Positions 1-9,916 of a stretch of 64,000 nucleotides of DNA are shown here, in pieces. Below the pieces are notes generated by a model. It made no database searches and had not been told where the DNA came from. It worked only from the letters and a program-made list of their open reading frames with translations. A program made the translations under genes and the position numbers. Within the stretch, counting starts at the first letter, position 1; the number at the start of each line of letters is the position of its first letter. This DNA comes from UBA7359 sp038142205 (GTDB lineage: Bacteria; Pseudomonadota; Gammaproteobacteria; Eutrophobiales; Eutrophobiaceae), in contig JAYQJO010000001.1 in the NCBI GenBank assembly GCA_038142205.1, positions 2,418,001-2,482,000 of the forward strand. The letters run 5' to 3'.

Positions 1-1
1 G

Positions 2-1561
2 ATTATTCGTGATGTTATCGGTGGTGTAATCGGTCAGGAAAGTATTGATTTACAAACGGCTGTTGCTGATGGTGAAGCAGTGCATATGATTCCTAAAGAT
101 ATGGCGCGTCGCTTACGTGTATTACCTTTAACTTACGATAGTAATCGCCGAATTTTAACGCTTGCGATGGCGGATACGTTTAATGTTGTCGCGCTCGATC
201 AGATTAATACGCATCTTGGTGGCAATGCAGATGTCATTCCTGTTCTTGCTGGTGAAGCTGAAATTGAAAAAGCAATCGATCAGTTTTATGGCTTTGAGCT
301 TTCCGTTGACGGCATTCTGCATGAAATAGAAACAGGTGAAATTGATTATCAGAGTCTGGATGCTGAGTCAGATGAATACAGCCAACCCGTTGTTAGATTG
401 GTAAACGCATTATTGGCCGATGCAGTTAAACGTAACGCGTCAGACATTCACTTTGAACCTGAAGAAGGGTTTTTGCGTTTTCGATATCGTATTGATGGTG
501 TGTTACGACAAGTTCGAAGTTTACACAAAAATTACTGGTCTGCTATTGCGGTGCGTGTGAAAGTGATGTCAGGGATGGACATTGCTGAAACAAGAGCACC
601 GCAGGATGGCCGGATTTCTTTATCTTTATCCGGTCGCCCTATTGATTTTCGTGTTTCGACATTGCCAACGGTACATGGAGAAAATATTGTCCTTCGAGTA
701 TTGGATAGACAAAAAGGTGTTGTTTCTTTTGATCAGCTTGGATTAAAAGAAGATGCACAGAATACGCTTAAATTAATGGTTGCCAGGCCTGAGGGGATTA
801 TTCTGGTAACAGGTCCGACCGGTAGTGGTAAAACGACAACGCTTTACTCTATTCTAAATTATCTTAATACAGAGTCAGTGAATATCATGACTCTAGAAGA
901 TCCTGTTGAATACCCTACGACAATGGTTCGGCAGACGTCAGTAGCTGAAACTTCAAGACTGGATTTTGCAAGTGGTATTCGGTCATTAATGCGTCAGGAC
1001 CCGGATATTATTCTTGTTGGTGAGATTCGTGATGAAGATACCGCGAGTATGGCCTTTCGAGCAGCAATGACAGGTCACCAGGTGTTTTCAACATTACATA
1101 CGAACTCAGCTATAGGATCGATTCCTCGATTACTCGATATCGGCGTTAAGCCGGATATTATTGCCGGTAATATTATCGGTATTATCGCACAACGATTGAT
1201 ACGTGGCTTATGTGGTAATTGTAAAGAAGCTTATGAATTAGGTGATTTGGAACGTTCCTTACTTGGTTTAAAAATAACAGATAAGCAAAAGGAAATTTAT
1301 AAACATAAAGGATGTAGCATTTGTGATAATCAGGGGTATAAGGGTCGAATTGCGTTGCAAGAAGTATTGCATTTTGATTCCGATATTGATGAATTAATTG
1401 CGCGCAATGGAACTCAGCGCGATTTATTACGAATGGCATTATCTAAGGGGTTTAGAACTCTGGCTGATGTAGGTGCCGGTCGGGTACTGGATGGTTCTAC
1501 TAGTATCGAAGAAATGTCTAGAGTCGTTGATCTAACTGCACGATTGAAAACGTCAAATTAG
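2..1561 (+). CDS. GspE/PilB/MshE-type pilus assembly ATPase (5' end outside window)
   Basis: This is a cytoplasmic hexameric ATPase that powers polymerisation of a type IV pilus or type II secretion pseudopilus. The frame is open from the first bases, so the N-terminus lies upstream of the window. Visible are the end of an N-terminal MshEN/GspE-N-like domain, the SDIHFEP entry to the ATPase core, Walker A GPTGSGKTTTL, the Walker B region LVGEIRDEDTASMA and the His box FSTLHTN. A four-cysteine zinc site (CGNC and CSIC) follows near the C-terminus. The gene heads a tight run with the platform gene 3 bp downstream and PilMN/PilO/PilP-like genes after it. The order recalls MSHA loci, so MshE-like is the best guess. 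The family is certain and the subfamily is inferred. Confidence 0.93.
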   Translation: MIRDVIGGVIGQESIDLQTAVADGEAVHMIPKDMARRLRVLPLTYDSNRRILTLAMADTFNVVALDQINTHLGGNADVIPVLAGEAEIEKAIDQFYGFELSVDGILHEIETGEIDYQSLDAESDEYSQPVVRLVNALLADAVKRNASDIHFEPEEGFLRFRYRIDGVLRQVRSLHKNYWSAIAVRVKVMSGMDIAETRAPQDGRISLSLSGRPIDFRVSTLPTVHGENIVLRVLDRQKGVVSFDQLGLKEDAQNTLKLMVARPEGIILVTGPTGSGKTTTLYSILNYLNTESVNIMTLEDPVEYPTTMVRQTSVAETSRLDFASGIRSLMRQDPDIILVGEIRDEDTASMAFRAAMTGHQVFSTLHTNSAIGSIPRLLDIGVKPDIIAGNIIGIIAQRLIRGLCGNCKEAYELGDLERSLLGLKITDKQKEIYKHKGCSICDNQGYKGRIALQEVLHFDSDIDELIARNGTQRDLLRMALSKGFRTLADVGAGRVLDGSTSIEEMSRVVDLTARLKTSN

Positions 1562-1564
1562 TCT

Positions 1565-2769
1565 ATGGGATCTTACCAATACAAAGCAATTGATGAGCGA
1601 GGCCGTGTCAATATGGGGCAGGTCGATGCAGCAAATATTGCTGATCTGGAAATGCGCCTTAATAAGCTTAATCTTGATTTAATTAACTATAAAGAGGTTA
1701 AATCTACAGGGAGAAGTGTTTCAGGCTCAGGAATTAAGAGAAGAGACTTAATCACGTTCTGTTTTCACTTTGAACAGACATCAAGGGCAGGCGTCCCGGT
1801 TCTTGAAAGTTTACAGGATTTAAGGGATAGCAGTGATAACCCAAGAATGGCAGAAGTAACAAATGCCATGATTGAATCTATAGAAGGCGGTAAGACTTTG
1901 GCGCAAGCCATGTCAGAATTTGAAGATGTTTTCGGGAAAATATTTACGAATCTTGTTAGAGCCGGAGAACAATCAGGTGAAATCAGTAAGGTTTTTGAAG
2001 AACTGGGGGCGAGCTTAAAGTTTCAGGATGAACAAGCTGCATTGACCAAAAAACTTTTAACTTATCCAGCATTTGTTGGTACTGTTGTTGGTGGTGTGGT
2101 TTTTTTCTAATGACCTATCTAGTTCCAGAACTATTACGTTTTGTAAAGACAATGGGTCAGGAATTACCTGTGCATACTAAAGTACTTATTGTTGTTTCAA
2201 ATATTTTTGTTAATTATTGGTATATTCTTTTATTAGTACCAGTAATTATTTTTTTCAGTATATACATAGGTATTAAAACGAGCCCAGGGTTCCACTTAAA
2301 ATATGATGAAGTTAAATTAAAAATACCGATAGTTGGCCCGATTTTAAAGAAAATAATATTGACCCGCCTCTGTAGTTTCTTTGCAATTATGTATTCATCA
2401 GGCATTACTATTATTGACTGTATACGAACAGGCGAGGAAATTGCCGGTAATAAATATATTGCTGAGTCTATGAAAGAAGTAGGACAACAAATAGCCGATG
2501 GTACAACTTTAAGTGACAGTTTCGAAAAAGCTGGAATGTTCCCGCCATTAGTATTAAGAATGATACGTGTAGGTGAGAGTACAGGTGCACTAGAGATTGC
2601 ATTATCCAATATCAGTTATTTTTATACCCGTGATGTAAAAGAATCTATTGAACGCCTACAATCTATGATCGAACCTGCTATGACCATTGTTCTAGGTTCT
2701 ATTATTGCCTGGGTTATGTTTTCTGTTTTAGGACCAATTTATGATCTCATTACCAAAGTCAAAATCTGA
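1565..2769 (+). CDS. GspF/PilC/MshG-type inner-membrane platform protein (frameshifted in this sequence)
   Basis: This is the polytopic inner-membrane platform of a type IV pilus/T2SS, partner of the ATPase encoded 3 bp upstream. Two GspF repeats are visible, the first around LITFCFHFEQTSRAGVPVLE and the second around LTRLCSFFAIMYSSGITIID, each followed by membrane segments. The reading frame breaks at a T7 run (2100-2106). Residues before it (GGVVFF) and after it (LMTYLVPELL) join perfectly if one T is added, giving a normal family length of about 400 aa. As written, the first part ends at TAA 2108-2110 and the second could restart at ATG 2110. I treat it as one gene with a base-call error; a genuine split is the less likely alternative. 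Confidence 0.88.
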
Positions 2770-4323
2770 TTTTTTCAACAGACGCGCTTTGTTTGTTGGG
2801 GCTGAGAAAATCTCTGTTTATCATTGGGAGAAAGGTGAGCTGGGAAGTTCTTATCTATTTGATGTGGATAGTGCAGGCCGTGAAAACTTTCAACGCTATT
2901 TAAAAGAATCAGATAATACACCAATAACAATTATCGTCGATGTTATAGAAGAAGAATTCCGCCAAGATACAATGCCGCATGTTTTTGGTGCGGATAGAAC
3001 AGCTTTAATAAAAAGAAAACAATCACGTTTGTTTCGCGATGCCAGTTATGTTTACGTTGAAAATCAAGGGCGAGAAGAAGAGGGGCGTAAAGATGATAAG
3101 GTTTTATTTATTGCATTAACTAACGATGAAATAGTTAAGCCTTGGCTGGAGATGCTTGATGAACACAAAACTCCTTTAAAAGGTATTGTTTCCATTCCTT
3201 TATTGTTACAGTCGTACATTAAAACCTTACCTGAAATATCAGATCATGCTTTGATTGTGACAATGCAAAGTATTAGTGGTTTGCGACAAACTTTTTTCAA
3301 AATAAACAATTAAAAATTAGCCGTTTATCGAAATTGCCTCGATATGGTACTGAAGCTTATGCTCCAAAAATTGAATCTGAAATTGAAAAATTACAACGTT
3401 ACTTAAATAGTTTGCGCTTAATTCCAACAGGAACTTCTCTTGATGTTTATGTTTTTGCAGATAAAAAAACGTTGGGTGAGCTAGAGGATAGAAAAGTATC
3501 TTTACCAATGGTTAAACATCATTATCTTGATGTTAATAAATTGCTCGCTTCCATACAGAATGATGCTACGCAAACAGTGCCCTTCAGTGATCAATTATTA
3601 ATTGGTTATTCATTAAAGGATAAAATTAAAAATTGTTATGCATCTGCAAAAGAGATGCGTTATCTTAAAATGCGTACCATGCGTTATTCTATGAATATTG
3701 CAAGCATAGTTTTATTACTGGTCAGTGTTATCTATAGCGGCATAAATTTTATGGAAGGACTTTCTTACAAACAGGAAAGTGAATCCTCAAAGAGCAAAGC
3801 AAATTTTTATCAGGTCCGATATGATCTTGCCAGAGAACGACTACCAAAAACACCAGTAGAACCGGCGCAAGTTAAATTGGCTGTTGATGCGGTTACTACT
3901 CTTGAAGAATATAAGGCTACACCTTATGAAATGATGAGTTTTATAGGGAAAACATTGGAACAATACCCAGGGATTAAACTGGATAAAATGACTTGGAGTT
4001 TTAGTCTGGATCCTAATGAAGGTACAGAAGCAAAAGAAAGCACGCCGATAGATAATCGCCCGTCAGAGGATGAAAAACAAATTAAATTTTATCAAATTTC
4101 TAATTTTGACGCACATATTGAATCGTTTGATGGAAATTACAGAGAGGCAATATCAATGGTGACAGACTTTGCAGAAACTTTACGTAATCATGATGCGGCT
4201 TACTCCATTAGTATAGAGTCTTTTCCATTAGATATAAGTTCTAATGCAACATTACAAGGAAATACACAAGCTACAGCTAAAACAGCCTTGTTTTCATTAA
4301 GGGCTGTTATCGGTATAAATTAA
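2741..4323 (+). CDS. PilM/PilN-like (MshI/GspL-like) pilus assembly protein, frameshifted
   Basis: Two frames join into one product of about 527 aa if one T is added to the T6 run at 3292-3297 (junction reads GLRQTFF-QNKQLKISRL). The N-terminal half looks like a divergent actin-like PilM/GspL cytoplasmic domain. The C-terminal half has one transmembrane segment (around RYSMNIASIVLLLVSVIYSG) followed by a periplasmic coiled coil as in PilN. A fused PilM-PilN arrangement is known for MshI and GspL. The start overlaps the platform gene by 29 nt and the stop overlaps the next start, so the genes are translationally coupled. Assignment rests on topology and context, not on strong motif matches. 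The stop at 3311-3313 would truncate the protein before its membrane anchor if it were real. Confidence 0.7.
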
Positions 4324-4952
4324 TGGAAAAGAAAGAAAGCGAAATAGATTGGAGTATACTTAAAGGTGCGCTTATTACCTTTAGTATTTGTCTTGTAGTA
4401 GCCGGAGGATTAGTTGGTGGGAGTTATTATTTCAATAGCGCTCTGGAAAAAGAATATAAGAGAAATAAAAGCTTATTTCAATCTATAAGTCGACGCTATT
4501 TGGATGTTGACCAAGAAGAAAAGGTTTTACGAGACAACTACCCTGAGTTTGTAAAGTTATATAATAAAGGCATCATAGGTCGAGAAAAAAGACTGAACTG
4601 GATTGAAACTTTAAGACAAGCAGGCGAGAAAGTTAAGCTACCTTCTCTGACATATTCTATAGAATCACAAGAAGAATATATTCCTGGCTTTAATGTTGAC
4701 TACAATGGCTATACTCTTTTTCGTAGTGGTATGGAATTAAATCTCGGGCTTTCACATGAAGGTGATCTATTTAAATTAATCGATTATATAAATCACACTG
4801 CAGATGGAATTTATACATTGACTGAATGCACTTTCAGTATGCACGGTAAAGAAATTAAATTTGAAAAAGGCCAAGCAAACATTACAGCCTCATGTTTGCT
4901 ATATTGGATAACAATTAATCTTGCTGGTGGTCAAAAAATAGAGATTGGATAA
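4323..4952 (+). CDS. PilO/MshJ-like inner-membrane assembly protein
   Basis: This 209-aa protein has a short charged cytoplasmic N-terminus, one transmembrane helix (about residues 15-35, GALITFSICLVVAGGLVGGS), a charged helix likely to form a coiled coil (EKEYKRNKSLFQSISRRYL), and a periplasmic alpha/beta domain. That topology and size match PilO/MshJ/GspM. It starts at the last base of the preceding PilMN-like stop and is 4 bp from the following PilP-like gene. No catalytic motif is expected. It probably forms the alignment subcomplex with its two neighbours. Primary sequence is too divergent for certainty, and the call leans on gene order. Confidence 0.62.
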   Translation: MEKKESEIDWSILKGALITFSICLVVAGGLVGGSYYFNSALEKEYKRNKSLFQSISRRYLDVDQEEKVLRDNYPEFVKLYNKGIIGREKRLNWIETLRQAGEKVKLPSLTYSIESQEEYIPGFNVDYNGYTLFRSGMELNLGLSHEGDLFKLIDYINHTADGIYTLTECTFSMHGKEIKFEKGQANITASCLLYWITINLAGGQKIEIG

Positions 4953-4956
4953 ATAA

Positions 4957-5409
4957 ATGTTTTTAATTAAAAGTATATTTTTTTTATTTGTGTTTACTTT
5001 CTCAAGTTTGGCCTTTGCGGATAATTTAGGCAGGCTATTTACTTCAGTGTCTGATCGACAAAAACTTGAAAGAGTAAAGCTAAAAAAAGATGAGCCTAAA
5101 AAAGTTGTAGCTGAGGAAGTTATTATCCCGGAAGAGGCTATACAAATAGAAACTGAAATAATAAAGCGCAACGAAGTTGCTTTAAAAGGAATAGTTCACA
5201 GGAGTGATGGTAAAAATACAGCATGGATAAATGAAAGTAATACTTTTGAGGGCGATCTTGATTCGCAGTACATACAAATTCCTAATGATAAAATTGATCC
5301 GGAAAAAGTAACCGTCATTATGCCGGATGATAGTACACACTTTGATTTAAAAGTCGGTGAATCCTTTGTTCCTGAACCGATAGAAAGGGAAGTTGTAAAT
5401 ACTGAATGA
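4957..5409 (+). CDS. PilP/MshK/GspC-like periplasmic protein
   Basis: This 150-aa protein has an N-terminal signal or anchor segment (LIKSIFFLFVFTFSSLAFA) followed by a lysine-rich linker. A small beta-rich domain contains VALKGIVHRSDGKNTAWIN, which resembles the homology region of GspC/PilP/MshK that contacts the secretin. Such proteins connect the inner-membrane alignment complex to the outer-membrane secretin. The gene follows the PilO-like gene by 4 bp and precedes a pilin-like gene by 26 bp. No secretin gene for this locus lies in the window, so it should be upstream if the locus follows MSHA order. Confidence 0.6.
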   Translation: MFLIKSIFFLFVFTFSSLAFADNLGRLFTSVSDRQKLERVKLKKDEPKKVVAEEVIIPEEAIQIETEIIKRNEVALKGIVHRSDGKNTAWINESNTFEGDLDSQYIQIPNDKIDPEKVTVIMPDDSTHFDLKVGESFVPEPIEREVVNTE

Positions 5410-5435
5410 AAGCGAAATATTAAGTTTAGGAAAGC

Positions 5436-7389
5436 ATGACTTTACAATCAGTGACTAATCGCAAGACTCAAAAAGGTGCGGCGTTATTAGCTTTTATCAT
5501 GATTTTTATTGTCGCCAGTTCATATACATTAGTAAAAAAGTTAAATAATAGTACGGTTGAGCATGTTAAATCCGCTTCTAGTTTGAATGTTTTGAATAAA
5601 GCAAAAGCAGCGCTTATAGGTTACGCTGTTAACTATCCTTTGGATCACGCTGGTATTGGTCCTGGTCGACTACCTTGCCCCGATACAAACGATAATGGTT
5701 CTGCTGTAGGTAACTGTACAGGAGCGACAACAGGACGCTTACCATATAAAACTCTGGAACTTGAAGATTTACGTGATCAATCAGGCCAAAGGTTATGGTA
5801 CCGAGTCTCTGATAACTATCGTTCATACACCGTAAATCCTCCTGTTGTTAATAGTGATACCGTCGGTAATTTTTCAGTTGATGGCAATGCTGATGTTGTT
5901 GCTGTCATATTCGCGCCTGGATCTCCTGTAGCCGCACAGAACAGAGCTAATGATCCATTAGATGTCGCTAATTTTCTGGAAGATGATAATGCAGATACTG
6001 ATGATAGTTTTGTTACTACTGCTGCTGCAGAGTTTAATGATACTGTTGTTGCAATTACCCGTCAGGAATTGATGTCAGCTGTAGAAAAGAGAGTATTAGG
6101 CGATGTGACAGAAGCATTAACTAACTATCAAACAGCAAGTAATGCTTATCCATGGCTAAGCCCGTTTACAAATCCTGCTGCTTCAGCTTTCAGAGGAACA
6201 GCAGGGACAAGTCAAGGCGCTTTACCTTATCATTGGGCAGCTGATCCAGACTCTATTAACCAAGGTGGTGCTGTAGTCGGAAGAAATCCTTTTACTACAG
6301 ATATTAATTTAGATTGGGCAATAGTTAATGCATCAACAACTAACCCAGGAACTACAAGGTATGGAACTGTCTCAGGTTATGACATATATGATGGTAGTAT
6401 GGTTACTCCGGATATCAATTGCGTGGAAAATAGTACTTGTACTGATTCAAATTATGCCGGTTTATCTATTGCTACACCTATTACCTTTACAAATGCTAGT
6501 TGCACATGGTCTGACAGAAATGCTTTTCAGTGTACAGGTACTTATGTCAATACGATAGTTAACAACTTTCCAAGGCAATTATTGAATGTTGCTTCATTCT
6601 CGTTTGCAGCTGGGGCAGATCAATGGGTTTTTATATTGGGAAGTGGTGCAGTTGTTCGAGGTGAAGGAGGGCCTTATTGTTTCTGTTGGCAGACGGGTGT
6701 TCATACACAATATGCTTATACTGAAACAATTACTCGAACCTATACTATCAACCTTAATTATACAGATACTACAGCTGATGGAGCAGATATTAATTCGCCA
6801 ACGAATATTAATATTCGTACGCGTGATCTCACGATTGATTCTAACGATGATGCCAATGCACTAAATGCAGGAAACTCTACAATAACAATTACAGTTGAAG
6901 ATGATAGGCAAATTGTTACACCGCTTGATGGAGGAGGAACATATACAAACAATATTCCTACTTCAACACGTATATTAACAAATGATGCTGATACTACCGG
7001 CTCAATAACAGCGGCGGGATTAGTTTATGATCTTGATATTGATAATTCTGAATTGCCTGAGTGGTTTGTCGATGATGGATGGCATGAATTAATTTATCTT
7101 GCTTATGCGTCTGATGAGGTATTACCAGGAGATACAACAGCAGGACAAGACTGTAATTCTTTGGGTACATGTTTAAGTGTGAATATAAATGGTTCAACAA
7201 ACAATTTAGTCCGTGCGGCTGCATTCTCTGCAGGAATTACTCTTGCAGGACAGAATAGAGCCGCAGTTCCAGATCAAGATGATTATTTTGATGATACGGA
7301 AAACATCTGATTCAGATGATGTTTTTCTAAAAAGCAGGGCAACAGCAACTTATAATGATCAAACTCGTATTATTTCGACCGCACCTTAG
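5436..7389 (+). CDS. Large PilX/MshP-like minor pilin, probable tip subunit (frameshift near the 3' end)
   Basis: The N-terminus (KGAALLAFIMIFIVASSYTL) is a pilin-like hydrophobic helix after a basic stretch but lacks the usual Glu at position 5, as in PilX/MshP minor pilins. It is followed by LIGYA and RLPCPD motifs, then about 500 residues of Thr/Asn/Asp-rich, probably beta-structured sequence with several cysteine pairs. The annotated frame stops at 7310. A one-base frame change near GAAAAC at 7296-7301 extends it through 7389 (ending TRIISTAP), exactly 3 bp before the next gene, which supports the longer product of about 650 aa. It may be a pilus-tip adhesin or assembly initiator, inferred from size and context. 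No known adhesin domain was recognised. Confidence 0.6.
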
Positions 7390-7392
7390 ATT

Positions 7393-8154
7393 ATGAAGAA
7401 GAATAATAAAAATTACGGTTTTACTCTTATCGAACTTGCAATAGTTTTGTTTATTCTGGGTTTATTGCTAAGTTCCTTTCTCACTCCGCTAGCAACTAGT
7501 CTAGAACAAAGAGATAGAGCAGAGACTACTGCTATGTTAGAGAAAATTAGGGAAAGCTTGATTGGCTATGCTCTAGTTCATGGCCATTTTCCTTGTCCTG
7601 ACTGTACTGCAGCTGGAGGTAATTGTTCAGGTGGCGCGACCGTCAATGATGGTATAGAAGATGGTGTAAACGGTGGCGCGGGAGTAAGTCCAAGAGTTGC
7701 TGGAAATTTCAACTCATGTGCAGTGGTTGAGGGTAATTTGCCTTGGGCAACATTGGACGTACCAGAAAATGATGCTTGGGGAAATCGATTCATTTATCAG
7801 GTTACGGATGATTATGCTGATGATGTTGATGGGACAGCGGATTGCATGAATCCTGCTGTTGGTATTTCATTTTGTTTGGATTCTGCTCTAGATGATGGAA
7901 ATATTGATATTAATGATGATAGTGGAAATACGGTAGCAGAAGACGTTCCCGTTATTGTTGTATCCGCTGGTAATAATAGCAATGTTGCTTTTGCTGATTT
8001 ATCAGCTAATGAACAAGAGAATCAGGACAGTGATACTAATTTTGTATCAGGAGATTATATTCAAACGGTTGGCTCTGAGCTTGATGATCTTGTTATCTGG
8101 GTATCGCCTGCAACATTGATGTATCAAATGGTCAAAGCAGAACGATTACCTTAG
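7393..8154 (+). CDS. Prepilin-like protein with class III signal (GFTLIE)
   Basis: This 253-aa protein has a short basic leader, the prepilin peptidase site G-FTLIELAIVLFILGLLL with Glu5, and then an alpha-helical stalk. After the stalk it carries LIGYALVHGHFPCPDC and further cysteines. The LIGYA...PCPD...NC pattern is shared with the large pilin-like protein encoded immediately upstream, so the two genes probably derive from a common pilin type and may assemble together. The central region is Asp/Asn-rich and might bind calcium, which is inference. It is the last gene of the pilus run and ends convergent with a sensor kinase gene. It is longer than a standard pseudopilin (about 150 aa), suggesting a minor or tip role. 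Confidence 0.78.
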   Translation: MKKNNKNYGFTLIELAIVLFILGLLLSSFLTPLATSLEQRDRAETTAMLEKIRESLIGYALVHGHFPCPDCTAAGGNCSGGATVNDGIEDGVNGGAGVSPRVAGNFNSCAVVEGNLPWATLDVPENDAWGNRFIYQVTDDYADDVDGTADCMNPAVGISFCLDSALDDGNIDINDDSGNTVAEDVPVIVVSAGNNSNVAFADLSANEQENQDSDTNFVSGDYIQTVGSELDDLVIWVSPATLMYQMVKAERLP

Positions 8155-8210
8155 TGGTTGTCATGTGAGGCTAATTCAAAACAAACCCATCCTATTAAAA
8201 TACAAAGCAG

Positions 8211-9830
8211 TTATAAGTTATAATCAAATTTTTCTGCAAGACTCTTTGCTTGATACAAGCCAATGCCTAAACCATTATCAGAGTTAATTACATTGGATAA
8301 TAGATCTTTGGCTATGCTTTCTGGAATCATGCTGCCGGAATCACAAACAGTGATGCTAATAATGTTTTCGTTGCAATAAAGAGTGATAGTGACATCTACG
8401 TTTGCTTCATTAATTTGTTTAACCTGAATATTCTCAAGTAAGTTATCAACAACACTATCAAATAGATCGACCGGAATAGTTGGATCGCCATGGCATTCAT
8501 GTTGAAAATTTATTTTGTTATGAATATTTCTTTTTTGTAGATCATTCCACCAGTCTTTAAGATAAACTTCTTCTCTATCCTGATCTTGTGGTGTTTGTAG
8601 TTTATCCAGTGCCAATTGCAAACGTTGTGTTAAATTTGGCAGCTGTTTTTTTAAAATTTGTTGGGAAATATTAAAACTCGCATCACTTGAATCGTGAGTA
8701 ACGATGCTTGTTATTGCCTGAAATGATTGAAGCAAATTTTTTATGTCATGTGTAATTCTTGCGCCAGTTTCATATATTGCTTTTAAATGAGTTTGTTGTG
8801 TTAATGTTTTCTCACGTATTTTTGCAATATAAAAGTTTTCAACCAATTGAACGAGTAATTTACAATGTACATGCAGTGCGCCGCCTATTGTGGTATTCGT
8901 ATATATATCGATAGTAAGGTTATCAGTTTTAAATTGTGTATTATGCTTCGTTTCATCTCCAACCTTACCTTTTGAATCTATGCTCGCCCAGTGAATCCCG
9001 CTAACCCAGGATAATGTCAGCAGTTCATTAATTGCAATTTTCAAAAAATCTTCAGGTTCAGTTTTTTGTTGAGAAAAGCGTGATAATTCTGTTAACCATT
9101 GTTCAAGCGGCGTGCCTATATTAAGCATGTAACTTGACCAGAGTTGAGTAATACCATTAAACCTGGATTGTGAAGTGACCAGCCAGCTTATACAGATAAT
9201 AAAACCACCGATTGCAATAGATGTTTGAGTCAATGCAGTAAAGTAGGTCGTCTCATTAATAAACATAATAAGCAAGCTACCTAGCGCGACTAGACTGGTT
9301 AACATAGAGGTGGTTATCGAATGAATAAAGTCCACCATTTGGACTTGTGGGACTGATTCGTTTCTGGAGAAAATAAAAATTAATAAAGGCAGTATAGGAA
9401 GCAATATATAAAATAAATGTATACTTTCAATATTAATATTTGCCAGCATTGGAACAATAGCAAAGAGCAATTGTAGTACCAGAAAACCCATCGCAATGAT
9501 ATATATCGTTCTCTCTTTCTTATCTAAAGTGACACGTCCGCCAATAAAGCCAATTAATAAAATTATCCAGGCAAACAATAACCAAAGATTTAGCCAGTAA
9601 GTTAAAGCAATAGTAAAAACAAAAAACAGTATGGTATTTTCAATACTAAGCTTTTCGTCACCACGCCATACGGGTTGCCATAATAGAAAAAGACCAAGAT
9701 GACTAAGCATAAAAGAACGTGAAGCGATACTGCCAAAATCGATCCAGATGGCAAGATGGAGTAGCTCTAACATCATAGCAAGAGCAAAATGCTCTTGTTT
9801 CTGAATTAATTTCTTTATAAAAGTAGTCAT
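8211..9830 (-). CDS. Membrane sensor histidine kinase with GAF-like region, possibly cut short by an in-frame stop
   Basis: The first 215 residues or so are a chain of hydrophobic helices. A GAF-like region follows, then an H-box (ARITHDIKNLLQS, His likely phosphorylated) and an HATPase domain with N-box (DNLLENI) and GLGIGLYQAK. The overall plan resembles PrsK-type kinases. The product stops only about 15 residues after the G2 box. The same frame continues past the TAA (8211-8213) for 19 codons to a TAA at 8151-8153 and contains GWVCFELASH, which looks like the expected last strand of an HATPase domain. A nonsense change or base error is therefore likely. No response regulator is adjacent, so its partner is unknown. 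It is convergent with the upstream pilin-like gene. Confidence 0.82.
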   Translation of the reverse strand: MTTFIKKLIQKQEHFALAMMLELLHLAIWIDFGSIASRSFMLSHLGLFLLWQPVWRGDEKLSIENTILFFVFTIALTYWLNLWLLFAWIILLIGFIGGRVTLDKKERTIYIIAMGFLVLQLLFAIVPMLANINIESIHLFYILLPILPLLIFIFSRNESVPQVQMVDFIHSITTSMLTSLVALGSLLIMFINETTYFTALTQTSIAIGGFIICISWLVTSQSRFNGITQLWSSYMLNIGTPLEQWLTELSRFSQQKTEPEDFLKIAINELLTLSWVSGIHWASIDSKGKVGDETKHNTQFKTDNLTIDIYTNTTIGGALHVHCKLLVQLVENFYIAKIREKTLTQQTHLKAIYETGARITHDIKNLLQSFQAITSIVTHDSSDASFNISQQILKKQLPNLTQRLQLALDKLQTPQDQDREEVYLKDWWNDLQKRNIHNKINFQHECHGDPTIPVDLFDSVVDNLLENIQVKQINEANVDVTITLYCNENIISITVCDSGSMIPESIAKDLLSNVINSDNGLGIGLYQAKSLAEKFDYNL

Positions 9831-9916
9831 GGATAAGCTTATGATGTTAGTCTTTTCATTATTTTAACCGAGATGAACGCTGCTCGGGTATGTTTTTTTA
9901 AATAGATATCACCTCA

